The notes under the pieces were generated by a model. It searched no databases. It worked only from the letters and a program-made list of their open reading frames with translations, and was not told the origin of the DNA. A stretch of 64,000 bases of DNA from Nitrosococcus watsonii C-113 (lineage in GTDB: Bacteria > Pseudomonadota > Gammaproteobacteria > Nitrosococcales > Nitrosococcaceae): positions 1,704,001 to 1,768,000 of the forward strand of contig NC_014315.1 of the NCBI RefSeq assembly GCF_000143085.1, in the 5' to 3' direction. Below, in pieces: positions 1 through 8,476 of the stretch (the stretch's first letter is position 1; the number at the start of each line of letters is the position of its first letter). The position numbers and the translations under genes were made by a program.

Positions 1-765
1 GAGGATTTGGCCCAGCAGTTCTTTGCCATGCGAGCCCGCAAGGGCGTGACCTTAGCCGAAGCCCGGCGCTATATGCTACGCCGCCATTACTATGCCCCCA
101 TGCTATTACTGCGAGGGGAAGTGGAAGCGGTGGTCTGTGGCGAAACCTACCATTACCCTGACTCCATCCGCCCTGCCCTGCAAATTCTCCCCCTGGCTAA
201 AGGAATTTCCCATGCCTCTGGACTCTACATGCTCTTGTTCAAAAACCGGCTTATTTTTTGCGCCGATACCACCGTCAATATTACCCCCGATGCGGAAACC
301 CTCGCCGAAATTGCCCTGTCGGCGGCGGACACAGCGCACCGCTTCGACATTGAACCACGAGTTGCCCTGCTCTCCTTTTCCAATTTCGGTTCGGTAAAAC
401 ATTCCCTGGTGGATTTAGTTCAAGCAGCGGTAAAAATTCTCCATCGCCGCCGCCCGGATTTGGTGGTGGATGGGGAAATGCAGGCCGACACCGCCACTAA
501 TGAAGACATTCTCTCTTCCACCTACCCTTTCAGTCGACTTAAGGAGGACGCTAACGTATTGATATTTCCTGATCTGACCTCAGGGAATATCGCCTATAAG
601 CTGCTAGTAGAACTAGGTGGCGCTGAGGCTATCGGGCCTATCCTAACGGGATTATCAAAACCCTACCATGTATTGCAGCGGGATGCCTCCGTGGACGCTA
701 TCGTAAACATTGCTGCTATTGCCGCGGTGCAGGCCCAGGAAATCGAGCTTTCCCAGCAAGCCTGA
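1..765 (+). CDS. maeB: Malic enzyme, C-terminal phosphotransacetylase-like domain (5' partial)
   Basis: The reading frame is open from the first base, so the true start lies left of the window and only the last 254 codons are visible. The visible part matches the phosphate acetyl/butyryltransferase-like domain that ends MaeB-type NADP-dependent malic enzymes, with the family blocks SFSNFGSV, VDGEMQADTA, FPDLTSGNIAYKL and the ending region QRDASVDAIVNIAA. In MaeB this domain is thought to be a regulatory acetyl-CoA-sensing module attached to the decarboxylating malate dehydrogenase part. A stand-alone Pta is less likely because the start of the domain runs straight in from upstream sequence typical of MaeB (FFAMRARKGVTLAEAR). 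The family is well recognised; the link to the catalytic half is inferred. Confidence 0.85.
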   Translation, partial: EDLAQQFFAMRARKGVTLAEARRYMLRRHYYAPMLLLRGEVEAVVCGETYHYPDSIRPALQILPLAKGISHASGLYMLLFKNRLIFCADTTVNITPDAETLAEIALSAADTAHRFDIEPRVALLSFSNFGSVKHSLVDLVQAAVKILHRRRPDLVVDGEMQADTATNEDILSSTYPFSRLKEDANVLIFPDLTSGNIAYKLLVELGGAEAIGPILTGLSKPYHVLQRDASVDAIVNIAAIAAVQAQEIELSQQA

Positions 766-818
766 TACTTGATAAGCCATCCTCTAGGCGCTGACCACCA
801 TCATCACCGGCGTAAAAT

Positions 819-956
819 CTAGAAACGTATCCCCGCCTGATGGCGCATCTCCCAGATTTTACGCTTATTCACCACGCGTTCCTTGGCGCTGTCGTTGATC
901 ATGTCATAAATCGCCTGGGTAGGACTTTGAACCTCAAGAGTCGTATCTGGCGCCAT
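819..956 (-). CDS. Possible 45-residue protein or gene remnant
   Basis: An ATG-started frame of 45 codons encodes a charged peptide beginning MAPDTTLEVQSPTQAIYDMI and ending in a Lys/Arg-rich stretch. It resembles the start of a longer protein cut short by a stop. I do not recognise the family. The rest of 766-1121 shows no other coding signal that I can support. It lies between maeB and the nuclease cassette, on the same strand as the latter. Confidence 0.25.
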   Translation of the reverse strand: MAPDTTLEVQSPTQAIYDMINDSAKERVVNKRKIWEMRHQAGIRF

Positions 957-1121
957 TCGATAGCAATTCCGATGTTTGAAGAGGCTTATAGTGCTTTTTC
1001 GTCCAATTGAGGTTCAAAGACCGTGGACATCCAAGCTTTGCTGAGCCAATGGCGGGATTGGTGGTGAAGCTTTAAGAAGTAGAGGGCTTTTGATAATCAC
1101 TAAGCTGCGGGGAGATCAGTG

Positions 1122-1700
1122 TCATGGACTAGATGCGCGGAGAGTCTGGCTCACAATAGGAGCGAATAATTCCCATGCTTGCTCAAATTCCTTGTCAAGC
1201 TGCGCTCTATAGGCATCCAAGTCTTTCCAAAATTCCTCATCACTAGGCGGGATGGATTTAAAGGCTGGCCACCAACGCTCAGAGCCAAAGCCATAACCTT
1301 GAGCACAATGTTGGCAGCTTTCCTGGAGTCTATCGTGGAGTATCCTGCTCCCTTGCAGGTTGGGATCAATCCGAACGCCGACATAAGGTGAACCGGTAGG
1401 AGACAGAAGATCCACGGAGGGCTTATACCATTCCAAACCAATGCTTACCCGGGGCAAAGTCCCTTCAGATTCACCCCATTCCGGTAGAAACCGCAAAATC
1501 CTTGGCCAAGAGTCGTTAAAATTCCGGTAAATCTTCCAGGAATCCGGGGCTGAATTTTGTTGATCTTTGGCAAAATATCCAAGCGTTTGAAGGAATTCAT
1601 TGATAACTTTCCGAGCTTCCGACTCAATCTCGGCCCACTGGCGAATCAGCTTATGGTGGCGGAGAAAAAATTGGATGCGTTCATCTTCGATTCGTTTCAT
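1122..1700 (-). CDS. Hypothetical companion of PD-(D/E)XK nuclease
   Basis: This 192-residue soluble protein has no signal peptide or membrane segment and I do not recognise its family. It opens with a charged helical region (MKRIEDERIQFFLRHHKLI) and has an aromatic-rich middle and end (RWWPAFKSIPPSDEEFWKDL). Its ATG overlaps the TGA of the upstream nuclease gene by four bases (ATGA at 1697-1700), which signals translational coupling and joint function. The pair stands alone between maeB and an ISAs1 element. Such two-gene nuclease plus unknown-partner cassettes often belong to defence or toxin-antitoxin loci, but a role here is inference only. Confidence 0.6.
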   Translation of the reverse strand: MKRIEDERIQFFLRHHKLIRQWAEIESEARKVINEFLQTLGYFAKDQQNSAPDSWKIYRNFNDSWPRILRFLPEWGESEGTLPRVSIGLEWYKPSVDLLSPTGSPYVGVRIDPNLQGSRILHDRLQESCQHCAQGYGFGSERWWPAFKSIPPSDEEFWKDLDAYRAQLDKEFEQAWELFAPIVSQTLRASSP

Positions 1701-2416
1701 AATACCTCTTTTTGAAGAGTGGCTAAGTAGCTACGCGCGGAAACTCTGCCTGGAGCGTCCGGATTACCTTGTGGACTGCTTTCTAGAGCTGCCATTAGCA
1801 ATCGCTGTATTTGGCGGTAACTTATGGGTCTAAAATGCGCCTGAACACAAGCGGGCGCTGATGAGGGCGTCCTACCATTGGAGGTCAAGAAGATAAACCA
1901 GGCATTTTCACGCCCGAATGCTTCGAACAGACGCTGGCATTGGTTATCCCCTTCCGGGGCATCTATCTTGTTCTCTATGATGATTAAACCGCTAGCGGTC
2001 GAAATGACGATATCCGCCCTCGCTTCCACACGGGCCACTTCGGTCTCAATAGAGAGGATATCCTCAGGTGCCAATTTAGTTATGAGCGGGGAGAGCTTCG
2101 CTGCTTGAAGAAATCCCCGGAGAAATTTAATCCCAAGCCCATGAGGCGATAGGGGATCGAGCAACCAGCGTAAAATAGCCGAATGATAAAGCTCTCTCCG
2201 GGCCTTGCCGATGACAGAAAGGATGTCTGCAGGCCCTCTCACCCACCGCCCCAAGTTGATAAGCCTCTTCTGCTCATCTTTTAGCTCAGAAAGGTGCGTT
2301 TCCCACTGAATCACTCTGGCATGAATGCGTTTATGGCGAGCCGCTTTATGCAGATCAAGCACATGGGACCATTCATCCTGGAGTGCTTCAAAAGTTTTTT
2401 CATCAAGGGGGCTCAT
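1697..2416 (-). CDS. PD-(D/E)XK nuclease superfamily protein (PDDEXK_4-like)
   Basis: This 239-residue protein carries a clear PD-(D/E)XK core. ARADIVIS (Asp about 135) is followed by a hydrophobic strand and IIIENKIDAPEG (Glu148, Lys150), then a Gln/Arg-containing helix (DNQCQRL). This is the arrangement of the PDDEXK_4 family, whose members are mostly uncharacterised. The first 70 residues are helical and charged. The next gene overlaps by ATGA, forming a two-gene operon. All core acidic and lysine positions are kept, so it is probably an active metal-dependent DNA-cleaving or DNA-processing enzyme. It could be a restriction or abortive-infection effector; nothing in the sequence decides this. 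Confidence 0.75.
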   Translation of the reverse strand: MSPLDEKTFEALQDEWSHVLDLHKAARHKRIHARVIQWETHLSELKDEQKRLINLGRWVRGPADILSVIGKARRELYHSAILRWLLDPLSPHGLGIKFLRGFLQAAKLSPLITKLAPEDILSIETEVARVEARADIVISTASGLIIIENKIDAPEGDNQCQRLFEAFGRENAWFIFLTSNGRTPSSAPACVQAHFRPISYRQIQRLLMAALESSPQGNPDAPGRVSARSYLATLQKEVL

Positions 2417-2574
2417 TGGGTAAAGAAAAAAATTAAGCGTGCAGTGAATGTTTTCTCTTTTTCGGCGTCAAACGGAATTCCTTCAGAATTTCTTTATTCA
2501 GCGCGGAATTCTTTCAACTGGGACCAGCGAGCACATTTGAACAGAAACCTATGGTTTTGAATTCCCAAGAAGCG

Positions 2575-2880
2575 CAGGGATAACGCAATGAAATTGGTTT
2601 AAAGAAGTTGGCGCATGTAATCGTTGTCCCAGGCTGCTTTTCTGCATCTGCCACCGCCAGCACCGTATGCAATCGCGGCCAGTCGTTCAACGTCTCCAAT
2701 AAGGCGGTCTGCGGGCTGGCAAACACCCGCCCGCGCACTAGTCGTCTATGGCTCCCCAGGCATCAAACACGGGTTTGACGGTGGCGCCTCGCCCAAAGCA
2801 GTGCTGTTCAAAATAACTCTACACGGCCGCATAATCATGGCCATGATTAGCCTTGAGCACGAGCATATTATCGTCAACGG
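2575..2880 (-). mobile_element. Deleted remnant of an ISAs1-family element
   Basis: The stretch starts with a terminal-repeat-like CAGGGATAACGCAATGAAAT at 2575 and continues with sequence nearly identical to the left end of the intact element at 2912. Near 2640 it jumps to sequence matching 3256-3480 of that element, so several hundred bases are missing inside and the other end is lost. The residual peptide (VFASPQTALLETLNDWPRLH) parallels the intact transposase. It is therefore an older, dead copy lying immediately beside the full-length one. Confidence 0.75.
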
Positions 2881-2911
2881 CATCTACGATTTTTCGAGCA
2901 CACGGCGCACC

Positions 2912-4141
2912 CAGGGCTAACGCATGAAATTGGCTTGGAGAAGTTGGCGCATGTAGTCGTTGTCCCAGGCTGCCTTTTTGCGTTTGCCACGCAGACTGGT
3001 TTTGGTGGAGCGGTCTTGACCCACCAGGTTAATGGCGATCTTGCGCAGCAGGGCGAAGTTGCGCACCGCTGTGGGATCGCGAACGCGGCTGTGGTCCTCT
3101 CGGAAGGTGACATCCAGCACCCAATGCACGTTATTCTCAATCGACCAATGCCGACGGATGGTCTGAGCCAGCACCTGTGGGTCACCGATGAAGCTAGACA
3201 GAAAGTAGCGAACCTCAGTTTGTACTTTGCCACTGCCGTTAACCCCTCGGATTGCCTCAACCGCCAGCACGGTATGCAACGCTGGCCAGTCGCTTAGGGT
3301 CTTCAACGAGGCGGCTTGAGGGTCAGCAAACACGCGCCGGCGCACCAGTTGGCCATGGCTCTCATCAAAGGCATCGAAAACGGGTTTAGCTGTGGCACCT
3401 CGCCCAAAACAATGTTGTTCGAAATGCTTCTGCACGGCCGCATAGTCATGGCCATGGTTGGCCTTGAGTACCCATAGATAGTCCGCCTGGCGATCGACAA
3501 TCCGCTGGGCAATGTCCTTCTGGCAGCCCATGGCATCCATCGTCACCAGGGTATTCTCTAGCGCCAGACTCTCCAGCAGTTCGGGAATGGCAGCGGTCTC
3601 GTTGGACTTTTCATCTACACAACGCTGACCAAGCACTACCCCCTGCTCGCTGGCCCAGGCACTTACCAGGTGCAGCGGGGACTGTTCCCGGCCCCGGTCG
3701 AAGGATCGGCGCACCGTCTTACCGTCGATGGCGACCACCTCCCGCTCGCCGGGCGTGGCAACGGTACCGACCCAGGCCGTCAAGCAGGCCTCAAAGGCCT
3801 GCGGGTCGATCAGCATAAACACCCGACGAAACGTATCGTGAGAAGGAATGCCATTGGGGAGGGCGAGAAACTGACGTAGCCAGGACAATTTGCTGCGCCC
3901 ATACAGCGCAATGTCCTCCCAACTCTCGGCGCAGGCGATCACAGCACAGATCGCAAGGACTAGAATATCAATCAGTCGGTGCTCGATCTTCCCTGCGCAG
4001 CGCGGGTCCTCAAGATCAGAAAATTGCTCGATCAGTTGCTCGATCATGGTGAGACCTCTTCACAGAAAAGTAAAAAGGCAGCTTACCTCAGCGGCGATTA
4101 GGCTTCAGATCACGACTCTGTAATTTCATGCGTTAACCCTG
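2912..4141 (-). mobile_element. ISAs1-family insertion sequence, full length
   Basis: The element is bounded by imperfect terminal inverted repeats, CAGGGCTAACGCATGAAAT at 2912 and the complement of CAGGGTTAACGCATGAAAT ending at 4141. It contains one transposase gene. The flanks carry a 9-bp direct repeat, CGGCGCACC, at 2903-2911 and 4143-4151, consistent with the 8-10 bp target duplication of this family. Base 4142 (G) is extra or a mismatch relative to the left flank. Intact gene, ends and target duplication point to a fairly recent insertion. Confidence 0.85.
2917..4047 (-). CDS. ISAs1-family transposase
   Basis: This is a DDE transposase of 376 residues, normal for the family. The N-terminal associated domain (residues 1-90, with DPRCAGKIEHRL and PSHDTFRRVF) precedes the catalytic core. 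The triad is visible as Asp108 in VVAIDGKTVR, Asp171 in LVTMDAMGCQ and Glu304 in RHWSIENNVHW. The gene fills the insertion sequence and its stop codon overlaps the left inverted repeat. No frameshift is seen, so it is probably functional. Confidence 0.92.
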   Translation of the reverse strand: MIEQLIEQFSDLEDPRCAGKIEHRLIDILVLAICAVIACAESWEDIALYGRSKLSWLRQFLALPNGIPSHDTFRRVFMLIDPQAFEACLTAWVGTVATPGEREVVAIDGKTVRRSFDRGREQSPLHLVSAWASEQGVVLGQRCVDEKSNETAAIPELLESLALENTLVTMDAMGCQKDIAQRIVDRQADYLWVLKANHGHDYAAVQKHFEQHCFGRGATAKPVFDAFDESHGQLVRRRVFADPQAASLKTLSDWPALHTVLAVEAIRGVNGSGKVQTEVRYFLSSFIGDPQVLAQTIRRHWSIENNVHWVLDVTFREDHSRVRDPTAVRNFALLRKIAINLVGQDRSTKTSLRGKRKKAAWDNDYMRQLLQANFMR

Positions 4142-4151
4142 GCGGCGCACC

Positions 4152-4462
4152 AAAGTCAGCAGATAAATTAGGCATATAATACCTTAACGATCCGTAGCTA
4201 TCTGGCGTATACCCTGAGAGGTACGCCGATCCCCTGTGCTTCATGGGTTATTCTAGCTCACCAGGCGGGCTTCGGGCTAATATGAGTTGAGTATAATGGC
4301 CACCACTCGAACCGAGTTAACCCAGGAGAAAGCCGCCATTGAGGGGCAATTTAAATAATGGCAGGGGTCCTTGTGAACGAGGGCAAAATCCACAAGCTGT
4401 TGCAACCCTTGCCCATCGGCGAGACCGGGGTAGTAAAGTACCGGTCAATAACTCATTGGCCA
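4152..4462. other. Non-coding stretch right of ISAs1
   Basis: I see no gene in these 311 bases. There are two very short ATG frames, one encoding about 20 residues (MATTRTELTQEKAAIEGQFK), with no recognisable family. The base composition shifts from mixed to GC-rich on entering the permease gene. The stretch looks like junction or remnant DNA. Confidence 0.4.
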
Positions 4463-5932
4463 TCACATCAGCCCCATCGACAGAGCCGAGAGCACCACTA
4501 ATATCAAACCATTGAGCGCCAAGACGATCGGCCAGACGTGGGATCGGGAGACGACCGCCTCGTCCGCCGTAACACCCGTCACAAATATCGTCTGTTGGGG
4601 TGGCGGTGCATCTTGTGCAATACGACAGGCCATCATTACGCGTGGTACTGCGGCCATAGTCGCCAACGACGCCGCAACGTTCTGAAACGCCACCAACGTC
4701 AGCACCGGGTAGCCAATCGCCTGCGCCGCTTGCGCCTGGCTAGCGGCAAACATGGCACTTGCCCCGGTGTTCGAGCCGGTCAGAAAGCCGCCGAGCGCGC
4801 CAATCCAGGGCGCAAGGGCCGGATAGGCGGGTCCTAGTCGTGCGCCAGCCTGGGCCAACACCGTGCTCATCCCGGTGCTGCTCAACAACGTGCCTAACGC
4901 TAGGAACAGCACCGTGGCCAGGGCGATCGGCCACCAGCCACCAAGCGTCTGGCGCAGCGCTCTCGGCTGGGCGTGCATGGATTGGCCAAGCAGTACGGGT
5001 GTCAACGCAGCGGTTACCAGCAACCAAGTCGCGGGACTGTGCAGCACCCTCAACCAGGCGGGTGCCTTGCCAGGCCACAGGGCTATCCATGCCGAGGTCA
5101 CGAGCAGTCCCGCAATCAGCATCGCGTAAGGTACCAGATCGCGGCGAACCGACGGTGGGATGACCAGCGACTGCCGCTCACGCAAACGCACCCGAATCAA
5201 TAAGGCGCTGATACTGGCCAAACTACCCAATACCCCGGCCAGCGGCGTTCCGAGAACGACGTTGACGCCCCAGACCGCAGCCCAGAGTACGCCAGCGGTC
5301 AGTACCACATCAGGCCAGGCGGCCGCGGCACGCCGCCCGCCGACACCCAGCATCAGAGCCCCCGCACCCATCAATATAAAGACTGGCCCCGACAGCAGCG
5401 CGGAGACAATGCCCAATGCCTGAAAATCAACACCAGTCAAGCGGGCCGCGACCAGCGTACCGGGTCCCAATGAGCCCCACGGGACGATGATCAGTCCCAA
5501 CAGCCCGAGTATGGCGGCGTGAACCCGAGAGAAGCCGAATTGGATCAGCAGCGGAATACCGACCACAACGCCGATCCCGAAACCCGTCATCGACTCCGCG
5601 AATGGCACCACGCCGAGTACGACCAGCAAGACCGCCCGAGCCGGATCGCGACACATACCCGTCAGCCAACCGGCCAGGCGTTGCTGCGCACCGGTCGCCG
5701 TCAATATCTGGCTCAGCCAAAGGCCACCGAACAAGATGGCTGCAACCTCGACAAACAGCGACGCCATCGCAGCCTGGGCGGATAAGATTGGGCCGATCTC
5801 GGCGGCAAACACTCCCATCGCTACACCCACGCCACAGGCCAGCGCGGTCGCGGCCGTCCCGATCGGTCCGACGCGGAACACGAGCATCCCAAGCGCGATC
5901 CCGATGGGCAACGCAGCCCAGACCGCCATCAT
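4463..5932 (-). CDS. LctP-family (L-lactate permease-like) transporter
   Basis: This 489-residue protein has about a dozen hydrophobic segments and the LctP signatures PFAESMTGFGIGVVVG and GGFLTGSNTGASAMFA. The family imports lactate, glycolate or related carboxylates by proton symport in the inner membrane. It is shorter than the roughly 550 residues usual for LctP and begins at paired ATG codons directly on the first hydrophobic segment. The gene is strikingly GC-rich compared with both flanks and has no metabolic partner beside it, suggesting acquisition by transfer next to the ISAs1 element. The family assignment is firm; the substrate is not. Confidence 0.8.
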   Translation of the reverse strand: MMAVWAALPIGIALGMLVFRVGPIGTAATALACGVGVAMGVFAAEIGPILSAQAAMASLFVEVAAILFGGLWLSQILTATGAQQRLAGWLTGMCRDPARAVLLVVLGVVPFAESMTGFGIGVVVGIPLLIQFGFSRVHAAILGLLGLIIVPWGSLGPGTLVAARLTGVDFQALGIVSALLSGPVFILMGAGALMLGVGGRRAAAAWPDVVLTAGVLWAAVWGVNVVLGTPLAGVLGSLASISALLIRVRLRERQSLVIPPSVRRDLVPYAMLIAGLLVTSAWIALWPGKAPAWLRVLHSPATWLLVTAALTPVLLGQSMHAQPRALRQTLGGWWPIALATVLFLALGTLLSSTGMSTVLAQAGARLGPAYPALAPWIGALGGFLTGSNTGASAMFAASQAQAAQAIGYPVLTLVAFQNVAASLATMAAVPRVMMACRIAQDAPPPQQTIFVTGVTADEAVVSRSHVWPIVLALNGLILVVLSALSMGLM

Positions 5933-6033
5933 GGCAGGCCCGCGCGATCAACCGCGCCTGGTCGCCCGAACCAAAATGCGCTATGTGCTCTCATGTTCAC
6001 TCTGAAATCGAATAATTAATAGTGCGTAGCGGG

Positions 6034-6096
6034 TTAGTCAAAGCCGGGATAGTCGGGCGCAACGACATGATAGCCGTCATTCAACGGAGCGGACAT
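6034..6096 (-). pseudogene. Alpha/beta-hydrolase fragment
   Basis: A 20-codon frame reads MSAPLNDGYHVVAPDYPGFD before a stop. The HVVAPDYPGF block is the conserved beta-strand/turn of alpha/beta-hydrolases that precedes the nucleophile elbow. Nothing else of such an enzyme follows, so this is a small remnant. The remaining bases from 5933 to 6403 show no supported gene. Confidence 0.4.
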
Positions 6097-6403
6097 AGAA
6101 CACCTCAACAACACTAAAGTCACAAGTTTATCGCATTATACCGTTGGTTCGATATAACGCGATATCGCAGCAATTTCCGATAGCTTCGACGACTAAAACC
6201 GTTATGTGGTCCACGAGCGACTTAGCGTACGATGTTTCCCGTTTCGTGAACCGATCCCTATACGTATTGAGAGGCATTAAGAGTTTTCCCGGTCTGACTT
6301 ATATATGTTCATTGATCTACGGTCAGATGGTGCTGATTCTAGAGCAACCGGAGGACAAGCAACGGTGGTGACAGCATCTAATTTCTGTGATCGCGGTTCC
6401 TAT

Positions 6404-6946
6404 TTAACCCTCGATATTTCCCGCTGGGTAGGTCACCCTCCCATTTTTATGAACGCACGCGCCTGCGGTCAGCTTCGCCGGTTCAGCCCTATCCCTGCCC
6501 ATTAAATGAATAACGCTCTCACCACGGGCAATGAGATGATCCGCGACAATCCGCCGATGGCAACGCCACCATACGGCTTCCGAGCACATCATCACGCATC
6601 GTCGTGCATGCCCCAGCGCGATTAGCTGATCCAGGCCAGTGCGGAATGAGACACTGAGAGCATAATCGGCATAATTGTGAAAGCTTCGGTTTTCCCAGAA
6701 GTTATTAACAGTCGGCTCTACAGACTTGGCCTTGCCACGCAATCCACCCAGCTCGGCGATGTGTTCGTAGCCAATTTGAAAGGCGGTCAGCGTATTTGGC
6801 AGTATATCCTTATTGTATTGCGGATTAGTTCTCGATTTTGGCACCGAGCGGATGTCGGCCACAACCGTCACCTGGGCTGCTCCCAGCAGATCGAGAAAGG
6901 CATCGAGCGTCCGCGCGGAATGGCCGATCGTGTAGAATGGAAGCAC
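6404..6946 (-). CDS. DUF488 family protein
   Basis: This 180-residue protein shows the DUF488 hallmarks: YTIGHSARTLDAFLDLL at the start, VVADIRSVPKSR (residues about 28-39), and the Cys/Trp/His motif CSEAVWWRCHRRIVADHLI near residue 120. The function of the family is not established; members are often found near stress or defence genes. The start is a GTG at 6946, chosen because the protein then begins exactly at the conserved TIGHS block. It is intact. Directly upstream lies a DUF2945 remnant, a family that I recall as a frequent neighbour of DUF488. Confidence 0.85.
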   Translation of the reverse strand: MLPFYTIGHSARTLDAFLDLLGAAQVTVVADIRSVPKSRTNPQYNKDILPNTLTAFQIGYEHIAELGGLRGKAKSVEPTVNNFWENRSFHNYADYALSVSFRTGLDQLIALGHARRCVMMCSEAVWWRCHRRIVADHLIARGESVIHLMGRDRAEPAKLTAGACVHKNGRVTYPAGNIEG

Positions 6947-6954
6947 CCTCTCAT

Positions 6955-7116
6955 CTATTTGCGTGCCGACTTCGTAAGCGCACTGCCTTTATGTGCTGCG
7001 ATATGATCAGTCTTATCGCTTTTAATTTCATATTGCGGCTCGTCGACGGAAGCGCGATGCGTGTGGCCCTTGTAGTCAAAGTCGCTGGTATGGACCTTCT
7101 GGGCAGTAGATGTTGG
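6955..7116 (-). pseudogene. DUF2945 (HVA1 TUDOR-like) fragment
   Basis: The minus strand encodes KVHTSDFDYKGHTHRASVDE followed by PQYEIKSDKTDHIAAHKGSA and a stop, which is the C-terminal part of the small DUF2945/HVA1 domain. The N-terminal third (with the usual GDxVxWxS block) is missing because an in-frame stop precedes it, so the gene is truncated. The remnant ends about 10 bases before the DUF488 start and overlaps, in antisense, the open frame leading into the reverse-transcriptase-like gene. Confidence 0.6.
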
Positions 7117-7186
7117 TGCTCACGGTGATAATGATACGCTTCCCTTTGATATTGATAATCGCTTCGTAGCCAATAACCAAGAATCC

Positions 7187-8476
7187 TTGGCAGAAATCGC
7201 ATTTAACTTCTTTTGTGAGCTAGAGGGTGGGAAGGCAGGGAAAGCTGCATCAGAAATCAATTCACTACCAATTTTCTCCGAAAGGCTACTTACACCAACT
7301 GGCTCAGCCGGTTTCCGCATTACTACCAAAATCCACCCATTCTGGAATATTTACTTTAATGGTCTTGGCATTGCAATAGCAGAGGCCCATGCGCCTAAGC
7401 GCAGTGATCGTGCGCACTCGTATAGGTTTCTCGAAAAGGGAGAACAATTATTCGATCGGACTGCATCGTGGCGCGCCTACCAAGAAGCCACTATTGCAGA
7501 TCAGGATTTGCAAAACGAAGGCGCTATAGTAGTGCAGACGGATATCTCGAGCTTCTATGAACACGTATATCATCATCGAATAGAAAACTGTGTTGCGGAC
7601 TTGTTTCCTCCAGATTCCACAGTTCCGACCCAAGTTGATCGATTAACGTTAAACAGAACGAAAACAACCATTCTGACGGCTAAGCATTATATGGATTATG
7701 TGCGTGCACAGCTGGGAACGCCCGAAGATGAGACCAGCAAGCTCCGAGAAATCGATCTGCACTTTGACCCTTATTCTAATACAGCAGAGGCTGACTATGA
7801 GGAACTTAGGGAAACTGTGGAAAAGCTTGAAGTCCAAGCGTTACTGAATTTGGAGCTACAGAAAGGACAACCCGATACCTTTTTGGTTGCCCAAATAGGA
7901 AGAACTTTGAAACTCCACACACCACGAACTGCGATACAACTGTGTGAGACCCTTTTAAATCCAAATAATCTGCATGCTTTTCGAGCATCTTGGTCGACGA
8001 TAATGCGAGGAATCACATCCGTGTGCGCCGATATAACCAAATCTGAGGTTTTTGATCGGCTTGACCGATTGCTCGATGCTGTTCCGAGACACTCGCCCCA
8101 CCTCTTGCTTCCCGAAACCAATTGTCTTCATTTCCTAAAGGCCGTCCGTTTCCAACGTACCCAAGCACGGGCTAGCTTTGTTTCTAGCTTATATAATTCA
8201 ACAGCATCCGAGACTGTGAAGCGTGCCTGCATCGACTGCCGGCGACACTGGAAGGATCGGCCAAGCTTTATCCAGCTACGAAACCGATGGAATTTACTTG
8301 GAACAGAGGAGCAACGAATGCTTTGGCTTGCGGCAGCAGAGTTCGGTGAAGAAGGGAAGCATTTTCGTAGTCAGGTTCGACGGAGCCTTGCTAATATGTG
8401 GCGGTTAAGTATAGAGCGAAAGGACAAAACCACTTTTGAATCCATTTACACAAAGTGGGTTGATAATGCCAATTGA
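7187..8476 (+). CDS. Abi/UG-type reverse transcriptase-like protein lacking the YxDD core
   Basis: The N-terminal 150 residues match prokaryotic defence-type reverse transcriptases: FWNIYFNGLGIAIA, SYRFL, and motif A as VQTDISSFYEHVYHHRIEN (Asp119). The sequence then passes from VPTQVDRL (residue 153) directly into TLNRTKTTILT, the block that normally follows the YxDD motif. Motifs B, C and D, roughly 100 residues, are missing without loss of frame. The remaining C-terminal part (about 170-429) is helical, like the alpha-repeat region of Abi/UG enzymes. The annotated start is TTG; the frame is open back to 7076 without an ATG, so the 5' end is uncertain or truncated. Polymerase activity is not expected. 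The next gene overlaps the 3' end. Confidence 0.7.
   Translation: MAEIAFNFFCELEGGKAGKAASEINSLPIFSERLLTPTGSAGFRITTKIHPFWNIYFNGLGIAIAEAHAPKRSDRAHSYRFLEKGEQLFDRTASWRAYQEATIADQDLQNEGAIVVQTDISSFYEHVYHHRIENCVADLFPPDSTVPTQVDRLTLNRTKTTILTAKHYMDYVRAQLGTPEDETSKLREIDLHFDPYSNTAEADYEELRETVEKLEVQALLNLELQKGQPDTFLVAQIGRTLKLHTPRTAIQLCETLLNPNNLHAFRASWSTIMRGITSVCADITKSEVFDRLDRLLDAVPRHSPHLLLPETNCLHFLKAVRFQRTQARASFVSSLYNSTASETVKRACIDCRRHWKDRPSFIQLRNRWNLLGTEEQRMLWLAAAEFGEEGKHFRSQVRRSLANMWRLSIERKDKTTFESIYTKWVDNAN

Noticed and set aside
6144-6505. Plus-strand frames in the gap before the DUF488 gene
   Set aside because: No ribosome site, no family, and partly antisense to the DUF488 gene.
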